In this document: piece after piece, positions 26,406-34,683 of the stretch
Position numbering within the stretch: the first letter of the stretch is position 1
Layout: each line of letters begins with the position of its first letter
Origin: Selenomonas sp. oral taxon 126
Lineage (GTDB): Bacteria > Bacillota > Negativicutes > Selenomonadales > Selenomonadaceae
Length of the DNA stretch: 53,610 nucleotides
Reading direction: 5' to 3'
Assembly: GCF_001683335.1 (NCBI RefSeq)
Contig: NZ_CP016201.1
Coordinates: 1,265,893 to 1,319,502 of the forward strand
Notes under the pieces: generated by a model
Told to the model about the DNA's origin: nothing
What the model saw: the letters and a program-made list of their open reading frames with translations, nothing else
Database searches by the model: none
Made by a program: the position numbers and the translations under genes

Positions 26406-26532
26406 AGCGCCCCTTCCACCGCTTCGCGGTTCCCCTCCCCCGTGCCGCACGGGGGAGGCTTTTGATTACGGCATATTAGCTTCCCCCGCCAGAGCGGGGG
26501 AAGTGGCGAGCTTGCGAGCCGATAGGGGCGCC
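26406..26532. repeat. GC-rich multi-hairpin repeat, copy 3
   Basis: About 127 bp in the same orientation as 21161-21288. Ends AGCGCCCC and GGGGCGCC. Its second hairpin reads CTTCCCCCGC..GCGGGGGAAG where copy 1 has CTTCCCCCGT..ACGGGGGAAG, a paired change. It lies between trxB and the first glutaredoxin gene. Confidence 0.8.
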
Positions 26533-26537
26533 CCTTT

Positions 26538-27470
26538 TTACTTCTTTAACGATGCGAGATACTTCTCCGCATGGAGTGCGGCGGTTGTGCCGTCGGCGGC
26601 GGCGGTCGTGAGCTGGTGAATCTCCTTCACGCGAATGTCGCCCGCGACGAATACGCCGGGGATCTCCGTGCGACAGTTCTCGTCTGCCGCGATATAGCCC
26701 GCCTCCGTCAATGCAAGCTGTCCGACGAAGAGATCCGTATTCGGCAGCACGCCGATGTTGACGAAGATGCTGTCTACGGGCAGCGTCTCCGCCAGTCCCG
26801 TATCCTTGTGCAGCAGCTCGACCGAGGTCAGCCGATCCTCACCGTTCAGGTGCGTGATCTCCGTCTCAAGCATGACCGTGACCTTTGGATTCGCATAGAG
26901 CGCATCCTGCGAGGACTTGTCCGCACGCAGCTGCGAGCGGTGAATCAGGTAGAGATGCTTTGCGTACTTTGTGAGGAAGTTTGCCGCATCGACCGCCGCA
27001 TTGCCGCCGCCCATCACCGAGATCACCTTGTCCTGATACGTGTGCCCGTCGCACAGCTCGCAGTAGTGGACACCGCGATTGAAGTAGTGCGGTTCCTGCG
27101 GGAGCGGGAGCTTCCGGCGGTTCATGCCCGACGCAATGATGATAACGGGCGTCTCGTAGATGTACGTCTCCGTCTCCACGATCTTCGGCGTGCTCCCCAG
27201 GTCAACGCGCTCGATGCGGTCGAACTCGTCGATCTCCGCGCCGAAATTCGTCGCCTGCTTCTCAAGCGTGCCGATCAGCTCCATCCCGCTTACGCGCTCG
27301 AAGCCCGGATAGTTCTCAATATCCGCCGCCGTCGCGATCTGCCCGCCGACGAGCGAGTTCTCGAGTACAAGTGTGCGCAGATTCATGCGCCCCGCGTAGA
27401 GGGCGGCGGTCAGCCCCGCCATGCCCGCGCCGATGATGACGACATCCTTTTGAATATGTTCCTTTGCCAT
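26538..27470 (-). CDS. trxB: Thioredoxin reductase
   Basis: 310 residues from ATG at 27468-27470 (AAAGGAGATG upstream). FAD-binding GAGMAGLTAALYAGR at the N-terminus, redox-active C137-E-L-C140 followed by DGHTY, NADPH-binding VMGGGNAAVDAANFL near 155, and the C-terminal FAD motif GVFVAGDIR near 275. Standard length and order of low-Mr thioredoxin reductases. It transfers electrons from NADPH to thioredoxin-like proteins; the two CPWC proteins downstream on the same strand are likely partners. Confidence 0.95.
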   Translation of the reverse strand: MAKEHIQKDVVIIGAGMAGLTAALYAGRMNLRTLVLENSLVGGQIATAADIENYPGFERVSGMELIGTLEKQATNFGAEIDEFDRIERVDLGSTPKIVETETYIYETPVIIIASGMNRRKLPLPQEPHYFNRGVHYCELCDGHTYQDKVISVMGGGNAAVDAANFLTKYAKHLYLIHRSQLRADKSSQDALYANPKVTVMLETEITHLNGEDRLTSVELLHKDTGLAETLPVDSIFVNIGVLPNTDLFVGQLALTEAGYIAADENCRTEIPGVFVAGDIRVKEIHQLTTAAADGTTAALHAEKYLASLKK

Positions 27471-27540
27471 GGACTCATCTCCTTTGATTGCCCCGCTCAT
27501 CGGGGAGCGGGGGAAATACATGTCTGTCTGAACTTTTTGC

Positions 27541-27571
27541 TGTTATATTGACCTTTTGATTTATTATAACA
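27541..27571. promoter_or_regulatory. Inverted repeat over the trxB promoter region
   Basis: TGTTATA (27541-27547) and TATAACA (27565-27571) form a perfect 7-bp inverted repeat with a 17-bp spacer. The right half overlaps a minus-strand TATAAT (27563-27568) that fits a trxB -10 box. Candidate operator; no matching -35 is clear. A leader hairpin CCCCGCTC..GAGCGGGG lies downstream at 27491-27512. Confidence 0.4.
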
Positions 27572-27649
27572 CAGATGTCAATAGCTGGATAGTATCTACA
27601 AAAGAAAAATTATTCTTTGTTAGATGGGGAGAGACAGGAAAGCACGCAC

Positions 27650-27679
27650 AAAAATAGCCCACACTCCACTGTGGACTAT
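27650..27679 (-). terminator. Probable terminator of the trmO transcript
   Basis: ATAGCCCACA (27654-27663) pairs with TGTGGACTAT (27670-27679), one mismatch; on the minus strand it is followed by TTTTTG. It is about 130 bases beyond the trmO stop. The rest of 27471-27810 holds no gene. Confidence 0.6.
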
Positions 27680-27810
27680 CTTTGCTGTGTATTATATTTT
27701 AGGAGAGCTTTGGAAACATCCGAGGACGTTCCCTAACGAAAGCCTGTATAGAATATAACACACGTGAGAACGAAAATCAATAGGTCTGTGAGAAAAATTT
27801 TCAGCGGAAA

Positions 27811-28215
27811 TTACGACATCTCAGTAATCGCATCCATCTGCGTATATGGCTTGATGTCGATCACACTGCTGCCGTCGAGTGCGTCGAGTCCCTTCACGCG
27901 GAGGATGTTGTCACGGCGTTCGAGCAGCTCGACGATGCAGAGGGAGAGCGGGTTCGGCCGACCGGGCGAGCGGCTGGCAAAGACGCCGTGCAGCTCCTTC
28001 GCGGCGGGCGGGATGGTCTTTAGGATGTCGCGTTTCGCCAGATGTGCCCAGTAGAGGACAATGAGGTGTGCGTTCTGCTCGATCTTTAGGAGCCCGTCCG
28101 CGAACTCCGGGTGGATCTCGATCTCGGAGATCTCCGCGCTCATGCGTCCCTGACGCGGGATGTCCGTGAGGCTTTTGTAGGCGTTATGAACAACGCCGAT
28201 TTCTTGTAGTTGCAT
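27811..28215 (-). CDS. TrmO/TsaA-family tRNA (N6-threonylcarbamoyl-A37) methyltransferase
   Basis: 134 residues, GGAGG before the ATG. It carries the hallmark FASRSPGRPNPLSL near residue 79 (family consensus TRSPxRPNPIG) and LDGSSVIDIKPYTQ near 112. In E. coli TrmO uses SAM to methylate t6A at position 37 of threonine tRNA. The protein is a single-domain version, shorter than the E. coli enzyme. It is preceded by a long structured leader with its own promoter and terminator (28242-28409), so its expression appears to be controlled by RNA structure. Other TsaA-family members have no assigned function, so the activity is probable rather than certain. Confidence 0.82.
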   Translation of the reverse strand: MQLQEIGVVHNAYKSLTDIPRQGRMSAEISEIEIHPEFADGLLKIEQNAHLIVLYWAHLAKRDILKTIPPAAKELHGVFASRSPGRPNPLSLCIVELLERRDNILRVKGLDALDGSSVIDIKPYTQMDAITEMS

Positions 28216-28241
28216 GATGCCTCCTTATTGAGAAAGAGAAT

Positions 28242-28374
28242 AAAAATAGGGCTACAGCGATGTAGCCCCATTTCCGTTCTGAGAATAGGCAGGGTGACAT
28301 TCCTGCATCTCCTATTCAGGTCACTCGACCATCTGGCGACGGCTGCCCGTTCCGTCCTCTGATTCTCATTTCTT
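28242..28374 (-). ncRNA. Structured leader with terminator upstream of trmO (candidate riboswitch)
   Basis: Starting about ten bases after the promoter, the minus-strand RNA has P1 (TGAGAAT at 28362-28368 with 28280-28286), P2 (GACGG/CCGTC at 28338-28342 and 28352-28356), P3 (GGTC/GACC at 28319-28322 and 28327-28330) and P4 (GCAGG/CCTGC at 28289-28293 and 28302-28306). P4 can extend through CTATTC (28312-28317) with GAATAG (28283-28288), which uses the same bases as P1, so the two helices exclude each other. A terminator hairpin (GGGCTACA/TGTAGCCC, 28249-28268) with TATTTTT follows, 27 bases before the trmO ribosome site region. Class not recognised. Confidence 0.6.
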
Positions 28375-28380
28375 GGTTAC

Positions 28381-28409
28381 AGTATAAAGGTTTTTGCTTA
28401 TACTGTCAA
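28381..28409 (-). promoter_or_regulatory. Promoter of the trmO leader
   Basis: On the minus strand TTGACA (28404-28409), a 17-bp spacer and TATACT (28381-28386), close to consensus. The -35 box overlaps the last codons of the disrupted nuclease gene upstream. Confidence 0.85.
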
Positions 28410-28932
28410 ACATTTTAATGTGCCTCTTTGGATAAAGTTATGAACCCGAGTGGGATTCAAGACATAGAGTGTCCGTGCATAGTACGTTCCCGAGAGAGAT
28501 ACCCGAACAGCGACCTTTACATATTCGTGTTCATCAATCTGAAACGCGCGAACATATTCAAGCGATTGATCGCTCGGGTTTACACCAACGTACTCGGGCT
28601 CAGTGAGGATTAGGGAAGCACTGATAAATTCAGCACCGCCATCTTAACGCATCTTTTTTGCCCGCACTTCGTCGGCAAATCCTCCACATAGCTTTTGCTA
28701 TGCGTCCGGTTTGCCTCCTAGTTCGGACGAAAAAATCTGCGCCAATCTGACGGACTTCATTTTATCAGCGATTCCTTAGACCTATGTACTCTTGATACTT
28801 CTGATAGTCTTGTGGGTGACTTGACTGCATATGTGCTCTGTTCGTTTGCCCCAAATAGATCGGTGTGTTGCCTTGGCACGGGAGTCCCAGTAAATCAATG
28901 ATCTCTTGGGTAATGTGGGCAATGGGCTGCAT
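28398..28932 (-). pseudogene. PBECR-type nuclease-like gene split by a fold-back element
   Basis: Two minus-strand fragments flank the element at 28614-28775. The first starts at ATG 28930-28932 (GAGGTGA upstream) with GNTPIYLGQTNRAHMQSSHP and now stops inside the element (GLRNR then TGA). The second resumes at 28613 with ILTEPEYVGVNPSDQSLEYV and contains VAVRVSLSGTYYARTLYVLN, ending at TAA 28398-28400. Removing the element and one copy of its 4-bp duplication restores one in-frame protein of 122 residues. The layout (IYLGQ...HMxxxHP near the start, YVGVNP, SLEYV, YYARTLYVLN) resembles PBECR-family (phage Barnase-EndoU-ColicinE5/D-RelE-like) nuclease domains found in phages and toxins. The family call is from memory of motifs. 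Confidence 0.75.
28614..28775 (+). mobile_element. 162-bp fold-back element, copy C (inside the nuclease gene)
   Basis: Same orientation as copy A; exact duplication TTAG at 28610-28613 and 28776-28779. It interrupts the PBECR-type gene after codon 52. Confidence 0.9.
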
Positions 28933-28948
28933 ATGATTTCACCTCAAC

Positions 28949-28959
28949 ATCAGCGATTC
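28949..28959 (+). repeat. Possible remnant of a fold-back element end
   Basis: ATCAGCGATTC equals the right-end inverted repeat of the 162-bp family and lies just beyond the asparaginase stop codon, a typical insertion position. At 11 bases it is suggestive only. Confidence 0.3.
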
Positions 28960-28960
28960 T

Positions 28961-29893
28961 CTAAAGAAGCTTTTTTACCATCTCCCCCTCGGGGGTCTCG
29001 GCGAGTCTCTGCATGAGGCGGGCATAGAGTGCCTCGATGGGCAGCGTGCCGCCCGTGAGGACACCGAGCTCGGCCGCACGGACGCCGACCTCGTAGTGTG
29101 AGATGTCCGCGCCGTCATAGATGCACTGCGTTGTGAGGACGATGGTGCAGGCGCGTGTCCGAGCGCGGTCGAGTGTGGGGAGAAAGCTCTCCTGTGCATC
29201 GTCGCCGGGGACGCTGCCGAGGCCGTAGCCCTCGAGGATAATGCCGCGATAGCCCGATGCGATGTGTGCGTCGATGGTGATGGGCTTCATGCCGGGGTAG
29301 AGGCGGATGACGGCGACGCGCTCATCGAGTGCATCGCGCAGGCGAAAGGGGGCAGTCGGTGCAGGTGGTGCGGCGAGGTCGATCTCGGGGCGTCCGATGC
29401 TGCGGAATGCGTCGTCTGCGAGGGAGTACATTTTCTTCGCCGCGTTGCCGTGGATGAGCCGCCCGCCAAAGGCGACGGCGACACCTGCGAAGCCACGCTG
29501 CGCCGCTTCGTATGCGAGACGGAGATTGCTCTCTGCATCCGAGCCTGAGACCCCGAGCGGGCGCTGCGAACCTGTGAGGACAACGGGGCGGTCGATATTT
29601 TCAAGCATATAGTAGAGTGCGGCGGCTGTGTATGCCATCGTGTCCGTGCCGTGGGTGATGATAAAGCCGTCATAGTCTGTGCGAAGTTCTGCAATTTTCC
29701 GTGCAATCATCTGCCAGTGACACGGCGCAATGTTGGTGGAGTCGAGCGAGAGGAGGTCGACGACATCAATCGCGCCGTCCTTGCTACCGATTGCTGCGCC
29801 CATATCTTCGGCAGTGAGGGCGGGGCGCAGACCGTGCTCTGTTTCGCGCGAGGCGATCGTGCCGCCCGTAGCGAGGAGGAGGATTTTTTTCAT
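28961..29893 (-). CDS. ansA: L-asparaginase (type I, cytoplasmic)
   Basis: 310 residues, no signal peptide, so the cytoplasmic type. It hydrolyses asparagine to aspartate and ammonia. Catalytic signatures: ATGGTIASRE (nucleophile Thr12), LLSLDSTNIAP near 48-57, ITHGTDTMAYTAAAL with Thr83/Asp84, and VVLTGSQRP near 103. The Lys of the second triad is probably in NAAKKMYS near 155. AAAGG precedes the ATG. Gene-sized unit bordered by a full fold-back element upstream (29930-30092) and a possible remnant downstream. Confidence 0.93.
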   Translation of the reverse strand: MKKILLLATGGTIASRETEHGLRPALTAEDMGAAIGSKDGAIDVVDLLSLDSTNIAPCHWQMIARKIAELRTDYDGFIITHGTDTMAYTAAALYYMLENIDRPVVLTGSQRPLGVSGSDAESNLRLAYEAAQRGFAGVAVAFGGRLIHGNAAKKMYSLADDAFRSIGRPEIDLAAPPAPTAPFRLRDALDERVAVIRLYPGMKPITIDAHIASGYRGIILEGYGLGSVPGDDAQESFLPTLDRARTRACTIVLTTQCIYDGADISHYEVGVRAAELGVLTGGTLPIEALYARLMQRLAETPEGEMVKKLL

Positions 29894-29929
29894 GAGGGCG
29901 TACCTTTCTTTTCACGTCGGCGTACGCAA

Positions 29930-30092
29930 GGAGTTGCTGATAAAATGAAGTCCGTCAGATTGGTGCAGAATTTTTGTCCTGCCAAGGAAACAAACCGGAC
30001 GCATAGCCGCTGTGCTATGTGGAGGATTTGTTGACACAGGCAGGGCGAAAAGGATGCGCCAAGATGGCGGTGCTGAATTTATCCGCGACTCC
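29930..30092 (-). mobile_element. 163-bp fold-back element, copy D
   Basis: Inverted orientation; ends GGAGTTGCTGATAAAATG and CGCGACTCC. Flanks are CAA on the left and TTAG on the right, so no duplication remains. Its hairpin arms read AACAAA/TTTGTT and CCTGCC/GGCAGG, differing from copies A-C in a paired way. It supplies the last codons and stop of the gene at 30079-30423. Confidence 0.85.
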
Positions 30093-30423
30093 TTAGATCA
30101 ATCCAGATGTGGTGGAGGGTCATGATGGGGCGATGGAGGAGCATACGCGGTCCGCTCCAGCGCATGACGGCGCGCACCTGTTCGCGCATATCACGGCTGT
30201 AGCAGTGGACAGGGCACGCGGAGCAGAAGGACTTCACGTCCATGCGCGGACAGTGGATGATGCGGTCGCGTGCGTAGTCAAGGAGACGGCGGCAGTCGGG
30301 GCACAGTGCAGGCGCACCGTCCGTCTCCGCTGTGCGGTGTGCGTGCCTGTGTCCACGGCAGTAGAGGGCGATCATCTCCGTCATGACATCCGCTTCCATT
30401 GCACGTTTCTTTTCGGTGTTCAT
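30079..30423 (-). CDS. Nitrous oxide-stimulated promoter family protein
   Basis: 114 residues from ATG at 30421-30423 (weak GAAAG upstream). Family signature: MIALYCRGHRHAH, LCPDCRRLLDYARDRI, then CPVHCYSRDMREQVRAVMR and WSGPRMLLHRPIM. Conserved Cys residues (CPDC, CSACPVHC) suggest metal binding. The family was named from a nitrous-oxide-induced promoter; its function is unknown. The last four residues (RSRG) and the stop codon are encoded by the fold-back element, so the original C-terminus has been altered outside the conserved core. It follows a flavodoxin gene by 28 bp. Confidence 0.85.
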   Translation of the reverse strand: MNTEKKRAMEADVMTEMIALYCRGHRHAHRTAETDGAPALCPDCRRLLDYARDRIIHCPRMDVKSFCSACPVHCYSRDMREQVRAVMRWSGPRMLLHRPIMTLHHIWIDLRSRG

Positions 30424-30451
30424 ATCGATAAATCTTTCATTATCTTGAAAA

Positions 30452-31021
30452 TTATCGAGGAATGGCAGTACGGCTGTGTTTCTTTTCCTCCTGTGCGCGG
30501 CGGAATTTCTCGAGGAGGTCGAGCTTGTGCTCCATCTTGTGAGCGAAGGCGCGCGCGGCGGCGCGATCCTCCTCGTTCGGATGATCGGCGGCGCGCAGCC
30601 AGCGCTCCTGCGCCTCGGGGCTGTTATGCGTGTCGTCGGGCTCGGACTTCTTGCGGCGGGCGATGAGCGCGGGCGAGAGCTTCCCCTGTGCGGAGAAGGT
30701 GCCGAGGATTTCGCAGTTTGCGCCGAGGAGGTAGGCGGCACGTGCGAACGAGGTGACGGCATGCTCGGAGCCGACGTCTGCGCCGTGCGTCTGAAAGAGG
30801 ACAACTCTCTTGCCTGTGACACTCGGCAGATATGCTTTCATCAGATCGTCAGGACCGCCGCGCCGCAGCCAGTAGCCGAGCGCGATGACATCGTAGTCGG
30901 AGAGATCGGTCGGCGCATCCTGCACGCGGAAGAGGTCGCCGCCCGTCTCTCCTGCAATCTCCTCGGCGATTGACTTGGTATTGCCCGTTGTGGACGAATA
31001 GATCACAGCCCATTTTCTCAT
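30452..31021 (-). CDS. Flavodoxin family protein
   Basis: 189 residues; GGAGTATTC before ATG. FMN phosphate-binding loop SSTTGNTKSIAEEI at residues 9-22, ALGYWLRRGGPDD near 47-59 (FMN isoalloxazine contact), and LFQTHGADVGSEHA near 75. The C-terminal 40 residues are charged and probably helical. A cytoplasmic electron carrier or flavodoxin-like reductase; partner unknown. It probably shares an operon with the downstream small Cys-rich protein. Confidence 0.87.
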   Translation of the reverse strand: MRKWAVIYSSTTGNTKSIAEEIAGETGGDLFRVQDAPTDLSDYDVIALGYWLRRGGPDDLMKAYLPSVTGKRVVLFQTHGADVGSEHAVTSFARAAYLLGANCEILGTFSAQGKLSPALIARRKKSEPDDTHNSPEAQERWLRAADHPNEEDRAAARAFAHKMEHKLDLLEKFRRAQEEKKHSRTAIPR

Positions 31022-31122
31022 ATCGTGAATACTCCTTTACTTTTTCATCTCGTTTGTTACAATACATTACATCACATTTTCGGACGGTATGCAAGGATGT
31101 TGGTCACAGGAGGATATCTGTC

Positions 31123-32283
31123 ATGAATACAAACATACGGCACGCAACGGCGCTGCTCTCGACGGGGCATGCGATGGTGGATTTCTATGCGAATTTCCTG
31201 CCGATCCTCCTGCCGCTGCTCATGGTGAAATTCGGACTCTCGCTGACAATGTGCGGTGTGCTCGTCATGGTCGCGTCCGTGACGACCAATATGCTGCAGC
31301 CCTTCTTTGGCTATCTGATGGATCGGCGGAACTTCAGCCCACTGCTTCCGTACATCGTACCTGCCGCCGCCGTACCGATCTGCATCCTCGGCTTTGCGGG
31401 GCATGAGGCGCTGCTCTTCCTGCTCGTTGCGGTCACGGGCACGGCGGTCGCGGCGTATCATCCGCTCTCCTCCATGCTCGTCGGGCGGACGGCGCGCGCG
31501 GGGCGCGGCAACGGCATGATGAGCTATTTTATCGCGGGCGGCAACGCGGGCATGGCGTTCGTGCCGCTCGTCCTCGTGGCGTTTCTCGAAACGCTGTCGC
31601 TCTCTGCGCTGCCGCTCCTCATCCTGCCCGCGCTCCTCATGGGCATCCTCTTTGCATGCTCGGGGCTGTGCGGTGTCTCGTCCCTGCCCGAGCACACGGC
31701 GGGGGCGCGTCCGAAGCTGCGGCACGTTCTGCTCGCACGGACGACAATCACGCTGAACCTCGCGATGGGGCTGCGCTGCTGGACGCACGGAGCATTCGGC
31801 ACATTCCTGCCACTGCTGCTCGTCGGAAATGGCGAGAACACGCGCGCGGCGGGGCTCTTCCTCACGATCTTCATGATCGGCGGCATGATGGGCGGACTTG
31901 TCGGCGGCAATCTTGCGGACAAATTTACGGGGCGCACAATCATTGTGGCGTTTCTCGTGCTCGGAATCCTGCCCTGTGCCTACTACTTTACCCATGTGAG
32001 CGCGGATCTCGTGGGCGGCATTGTCCTCTTTGCCGCAGGGTTCTCCCTGATGGCACCGCAGCCGAGCTCGATCATCTGGGCGCAGCAGGCGCTGCCGGAG
32101 AATGCGGCAATGGCGTCGGGCATGATGCTCGGCATGTCGTTCGGCCTCGGCAGCCTCGGCGTTGCGGCGACGGCGGCGCTCGGCGATCACATCGGACTCG
32201 CGCCCGCCCTCCTCATCTCCGTGGGCGCGCTCCCCCTTGCGGCTGTGCTCTCGTATATGACGCCGGAGCCGAAGAACAGGTGA
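31123..32283 (+). CDS. MFS transporter, Fsr (fosmidomycin-resistance)-like
   Basis: 386 residues from ATG 31123 with a strong AGGAGGA eight bases upstream. Twelve predicted membrane helices. The opening HATALLSTGHAMVDFYANFLP with GFAGHE and AAYHPLSSMLVGR near 110 resembles the Fsr group of drug-efflux MFS proteins, and NLADKFTGRTII near 265 is the typical loop between helices 8 and 9. Probable proton-driven export of small molecules; the substrate is not predictable. Divergent from the flavodoxin gene, with about 100 bp between starts. Confidence 0.85.
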   Translation: MNTNIRHATALLSTGHAMVDFYANFLPILLPLLMVKFGLSLTMCGVLVMVASVTTNMLQPFFGYLMDRRNFSPLLPYIVPAAAVPICILGFAGHEALLFLLVAVTGTAVAAYHPLSSMLVGRTARAGRGNGMMSYFIAGGNAGMAFVPLVLVAFLETLSLSALPLLILPALLMGILFACSGLCGVSSLPEHTAGARPKLRHVLLARTTITLNLAMGLRCWTHGAFGTFLPLLLVGNGENTRAAGLFLTIFMIGGMMGGLVGGNLADKFTGRTIIVAFLVLGILPCAYYFTHVSADLVGGIVLFAAGFSLMAPQPSSIIWAQQALPENAAMASGMMLGMSFGLGSLGVAATAALGDHIGLAPALLISVGALPLAAVLSYMTPEPKNR

Positions 32284-32343
32284 CATATACATAAATTATA
32301 TTTCTCATGAAAAATATTGATAGGATTTATTTTTCCTTTGCTA

Positions 32344-32372
32344 TTGAAATGTGAACCCGATTCAAGTATTAT
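32344..32372 (+). promoter_or_regulatory. Promoter of pflB
   Basis: TTGAAA (32344-32349), a 17-bp spacer and TATTAT (32367-32372), with a leader of about 55 bases. The 150-bp gap is AT-rich; no convincing FNR or Rex site was recognised. Confidence 0.65.
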
Positions 32373-32433
32373 GAAGGCATCGAATGGGATTTGTTTTCAA
32401 TGGGGATTTTATCAATAGAACAGGAGGCAAATT

Positions 32434-34683
32434 ATGCTGCAGAGCAAGAGCTGGGACGGTTTTGAAGGGGGCGTCTGGCAGGAGGAGGTCAATGTCCGCG
32501 ACTTCATTCAGCGCAACTATACGCCGTATGACGGCGACGAGAGCTTCCTTGCGCCGCCGACGGATGCGACGAACCGCCTGTGGGCGCGCGTGCAGGAGCT
32601 GCAGAAGGAGGAGCGCGCAAAGGGCGGCGTGCTCGACATGGAGACGGAGGTCGTCTCGGGGCTGACGGCATACGGCCCCGGCTACATCGACCCCGCCCTG
32701 AAGCGTCTCGAGAAGGTGGTCGGACTCCAAACGGACAAGCCGCTGAAGCAGGCGTTCATGCCCTACGGCGGCATCCGCATGGCGGAGGAGGCGCTCGAGA
32801 ACTACGGCTACAAGGTCAGCCCGAAGCTGCACGAGATCTTTACGAAGTACCACAAGACGCACAATCAGGCGGTCTTTGACGCGTATACGGATGAGATCCG
32901 CGCGGCGCGCCGCAGTCACATCATCACGGGGCTGCCCGATACGTACGGACGCGGGCGCATCGTGGGCGACTACCGCCGCGTTGCACTCTACGGCATTGAC
33001 AATCTCATTGCGTTCAAGCAGGGCGATCTGCTGAACTATGGCGACGGCATCATGAGCAATGATGTCATTCAGCAGCGCGAGGAGGTCGCGGAGCAGATTC
33101 GTGCGCTGAAGGGCATGAAGGAGATGGCGGAGATCTACGGCTTCGACATCTCAGAGCCTGCGAAGAATGCGCGCGAGGCGGTACAGTGGCTCTATTTCGG
33201 CTATCTCGCGGCGATCAAGACGCAGAACGGCGCGGCGATGAGCGTCGGGCGCATCTCGACCTTCCTCGACATCTACATTCAGCGCGACCTCGAGCAGGGC
33301 ACGCTCTCCGAGGAGGAGGCGCAGGAGCTGATCGATCACATCGTGCTGAAGTTCCGCATGGTGAAGTTCGCGCGCATCACATCCTACAACGAACTGTTCT
33401 CGGGCGACCCGATCTGGGCAACGCTGGAGATGGCGGGCATCGGCATGGACGGCCGCCACATGGTGACGAAGAACGATTTCCGCTTCCTGCACACACTCGA
33501 AAATATGGGACCCTCCCCCGAGCCGAATCTCACGGTTCTCTACTCGTCGAAGTTGCCGGAGACGTTCAAGGACTACGCGGCGCGCATCTCCATCCGCACA
33601 AGCTCGATCCAGTACGAGAACGACGATGTAATGAAGCCCGAGTGGGGCGATGACTACTCGATCTGCTGCTGCGTTTCCGCGACGCAGACGGGCAAGGAGA
33701 TGCAGTTCTTTGGCGCGCGCGCAAACCTCGCGAAGTGTCTGCTCTACGCGATCAACGGCGGCATGGACGAGAAGAGCGGCGTGCAGGTCGGCCCCGCCTA
33801 CCGCCCGATCCGTACGGAGTACCTCGAGTACGACAACGTCATTGTAAAGTACGAGCGCATGATGGACTGGCTCGCGCACGTCTACGTGAACGCGCTGAAC
33901 ATCATCCAGTATATGCACGACAAGTACTACTATGAGGCGGCGGAGATGGCGCTCATCGACACGGATGTGCGCCGCACGTTTGCGACGGGCATTGCGGGCT
34001 TCTCGCACGTCGTTGACTCGCTGTCCGCGATCAAGTACGCGAAGGTGAAGCCGATCTACAACGACCGCATCGTCGTGGACTACGAGGTCGAGGGCGATTT
34101 CCCGCGCTACGGCAACGACGACGACCGCGCGGACGAGATCGCCAAATGGGTGCTGAGGACCTTCCTCTCGAAGATCAAGGCGCGCCACACCTACCGCCAC
34201 TCCGAGCCGACGACCTCGATTCTCACGATCACATCGAATGTGGTCTATGGAAAATACACGGGCGCGATGCCGGATGGTCGCAAGGCGTGGACACCACTCG
34301 CACCGGGCGCAAATCCAAGCTACGGCGCGGAGTGCTGCGGTCTGCTCGCCTCGCTGAACTCGGTCGCCAAGCTGCCGTATCACTGGGCGCTCGACGGCAT
34401 CTCGAACACGCAGAGTATGAATCCCTCGGCGCTCGGACACAACGAGGACGAGCGCGTGAAGAATCTCGTGAGCGCGATGGACGGCTACTTCGATCAGGGC
34501 GCGCACCATCTGAACGTCAACGTATTCGGGCGTGAGACGCTCGAGCACATCATGGAGCATCCCGAGGATCCCGCCTATGCGAACTTCACGATCCGCGTCT
34601 CGGGCTATGCGGTCAAGTTCATCAGCCTGACGCGTGAGCAGCAGCAGGATGTGATCTCGCGTACCTTCCATGCCGCTCTCTAA
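32434..34683 (+). CDS. pflB: Pyruvate formate-lyase (glycyl radical enzyme)
   Basis: 749 residues, standard for PFL; AGGAGG precedes ATG 32434. PFL converts pyruvate and CoA to acetyl-CoA and formate under anaerobic conditions. The active-site cysteine pair lies in [20 protein letters not shown] (C412-C413, with an extra C411), and the glycyl radical site is RVSGYAVKF with Gly724, 25 residues from the C-terminus as expected. KYARI-type substrate residues and ARANLAK are also present. The activase gene overlaps the 3' end, forming a pflBA unit with its own promoter and a terminator after pflA. Confidence 0.96.
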   Translation: MLQSKSWDGFEGGVWQEEVNVRDFIQRNYTPYDGDESFLAPPTDATNRLWARVQELQKEERAKGGVLDMETEVVSGLTAYGPGYIDPALKRLEKVVGLQTDKPLKQAFMPYGGIRMAEEALENYGYKVSPKLHEIFTKYHKTHNQAVFDAYTDEIRAARRSHIITGLPDTYGRGRIVGDYRRVALYGIDNLIAFKQGDLLNYGDGIMSNDVIQQREEVAEQIRALKGMKEMAEIYGFDISEPAKNAREAVQWLYFGYLAAIKTQNGAAMSVGRISTFLDIYIQRDLEQGTLSEEEAQELIDHIVLKFRMVKFARITSYNELFSGDPIWATLEMAGIGMDGRHMVTKNDFRFLHTLENMGPSPEPNLTVLYSSKLPETFKDYAARISIRTSSIQYENDDVMKPEWGDDYSICCCVSATQTGKEMQFFGARANLAKCLLYAINGGMDEKSGVQVGPAYRPIRTEYLEYDNVIVKYERMMDWLAHVYVNALNIIQYMHDKYYYEAAEMALIDTDVRRTFATGIAGFSHVVDSLSAIKYAKVKPIYNDRIVVDYEVEGDFPRYGNDDDRADEIAKWVLRTFLSKIKARHTYRHSEPTTSILTITSNVVYGKYTGAMPDGRKAWTPLAPGANPSYGAECCGLLASLNSVAKLPYHWALDGISNTQSMNPSALGHNEDERVKNLVSAMDGYFDQGAHHLNVNVFGRETLEHIMEHPEDPAYANFTIRVSGYAVKFISLTREQQQDVISRTFHAAL

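Noticed and set aside
28428-28613. A 61-residue plus-strand frame
   Set aside because: Antisense to the second half of the disrupted nuclease gene, which has clear protein-like motifs on the minus strand.
32284-32433. FNR-type box upstream of pflB
   Set aside because: TTGAT and ATCAA half-sites occur but not at the required spacing.
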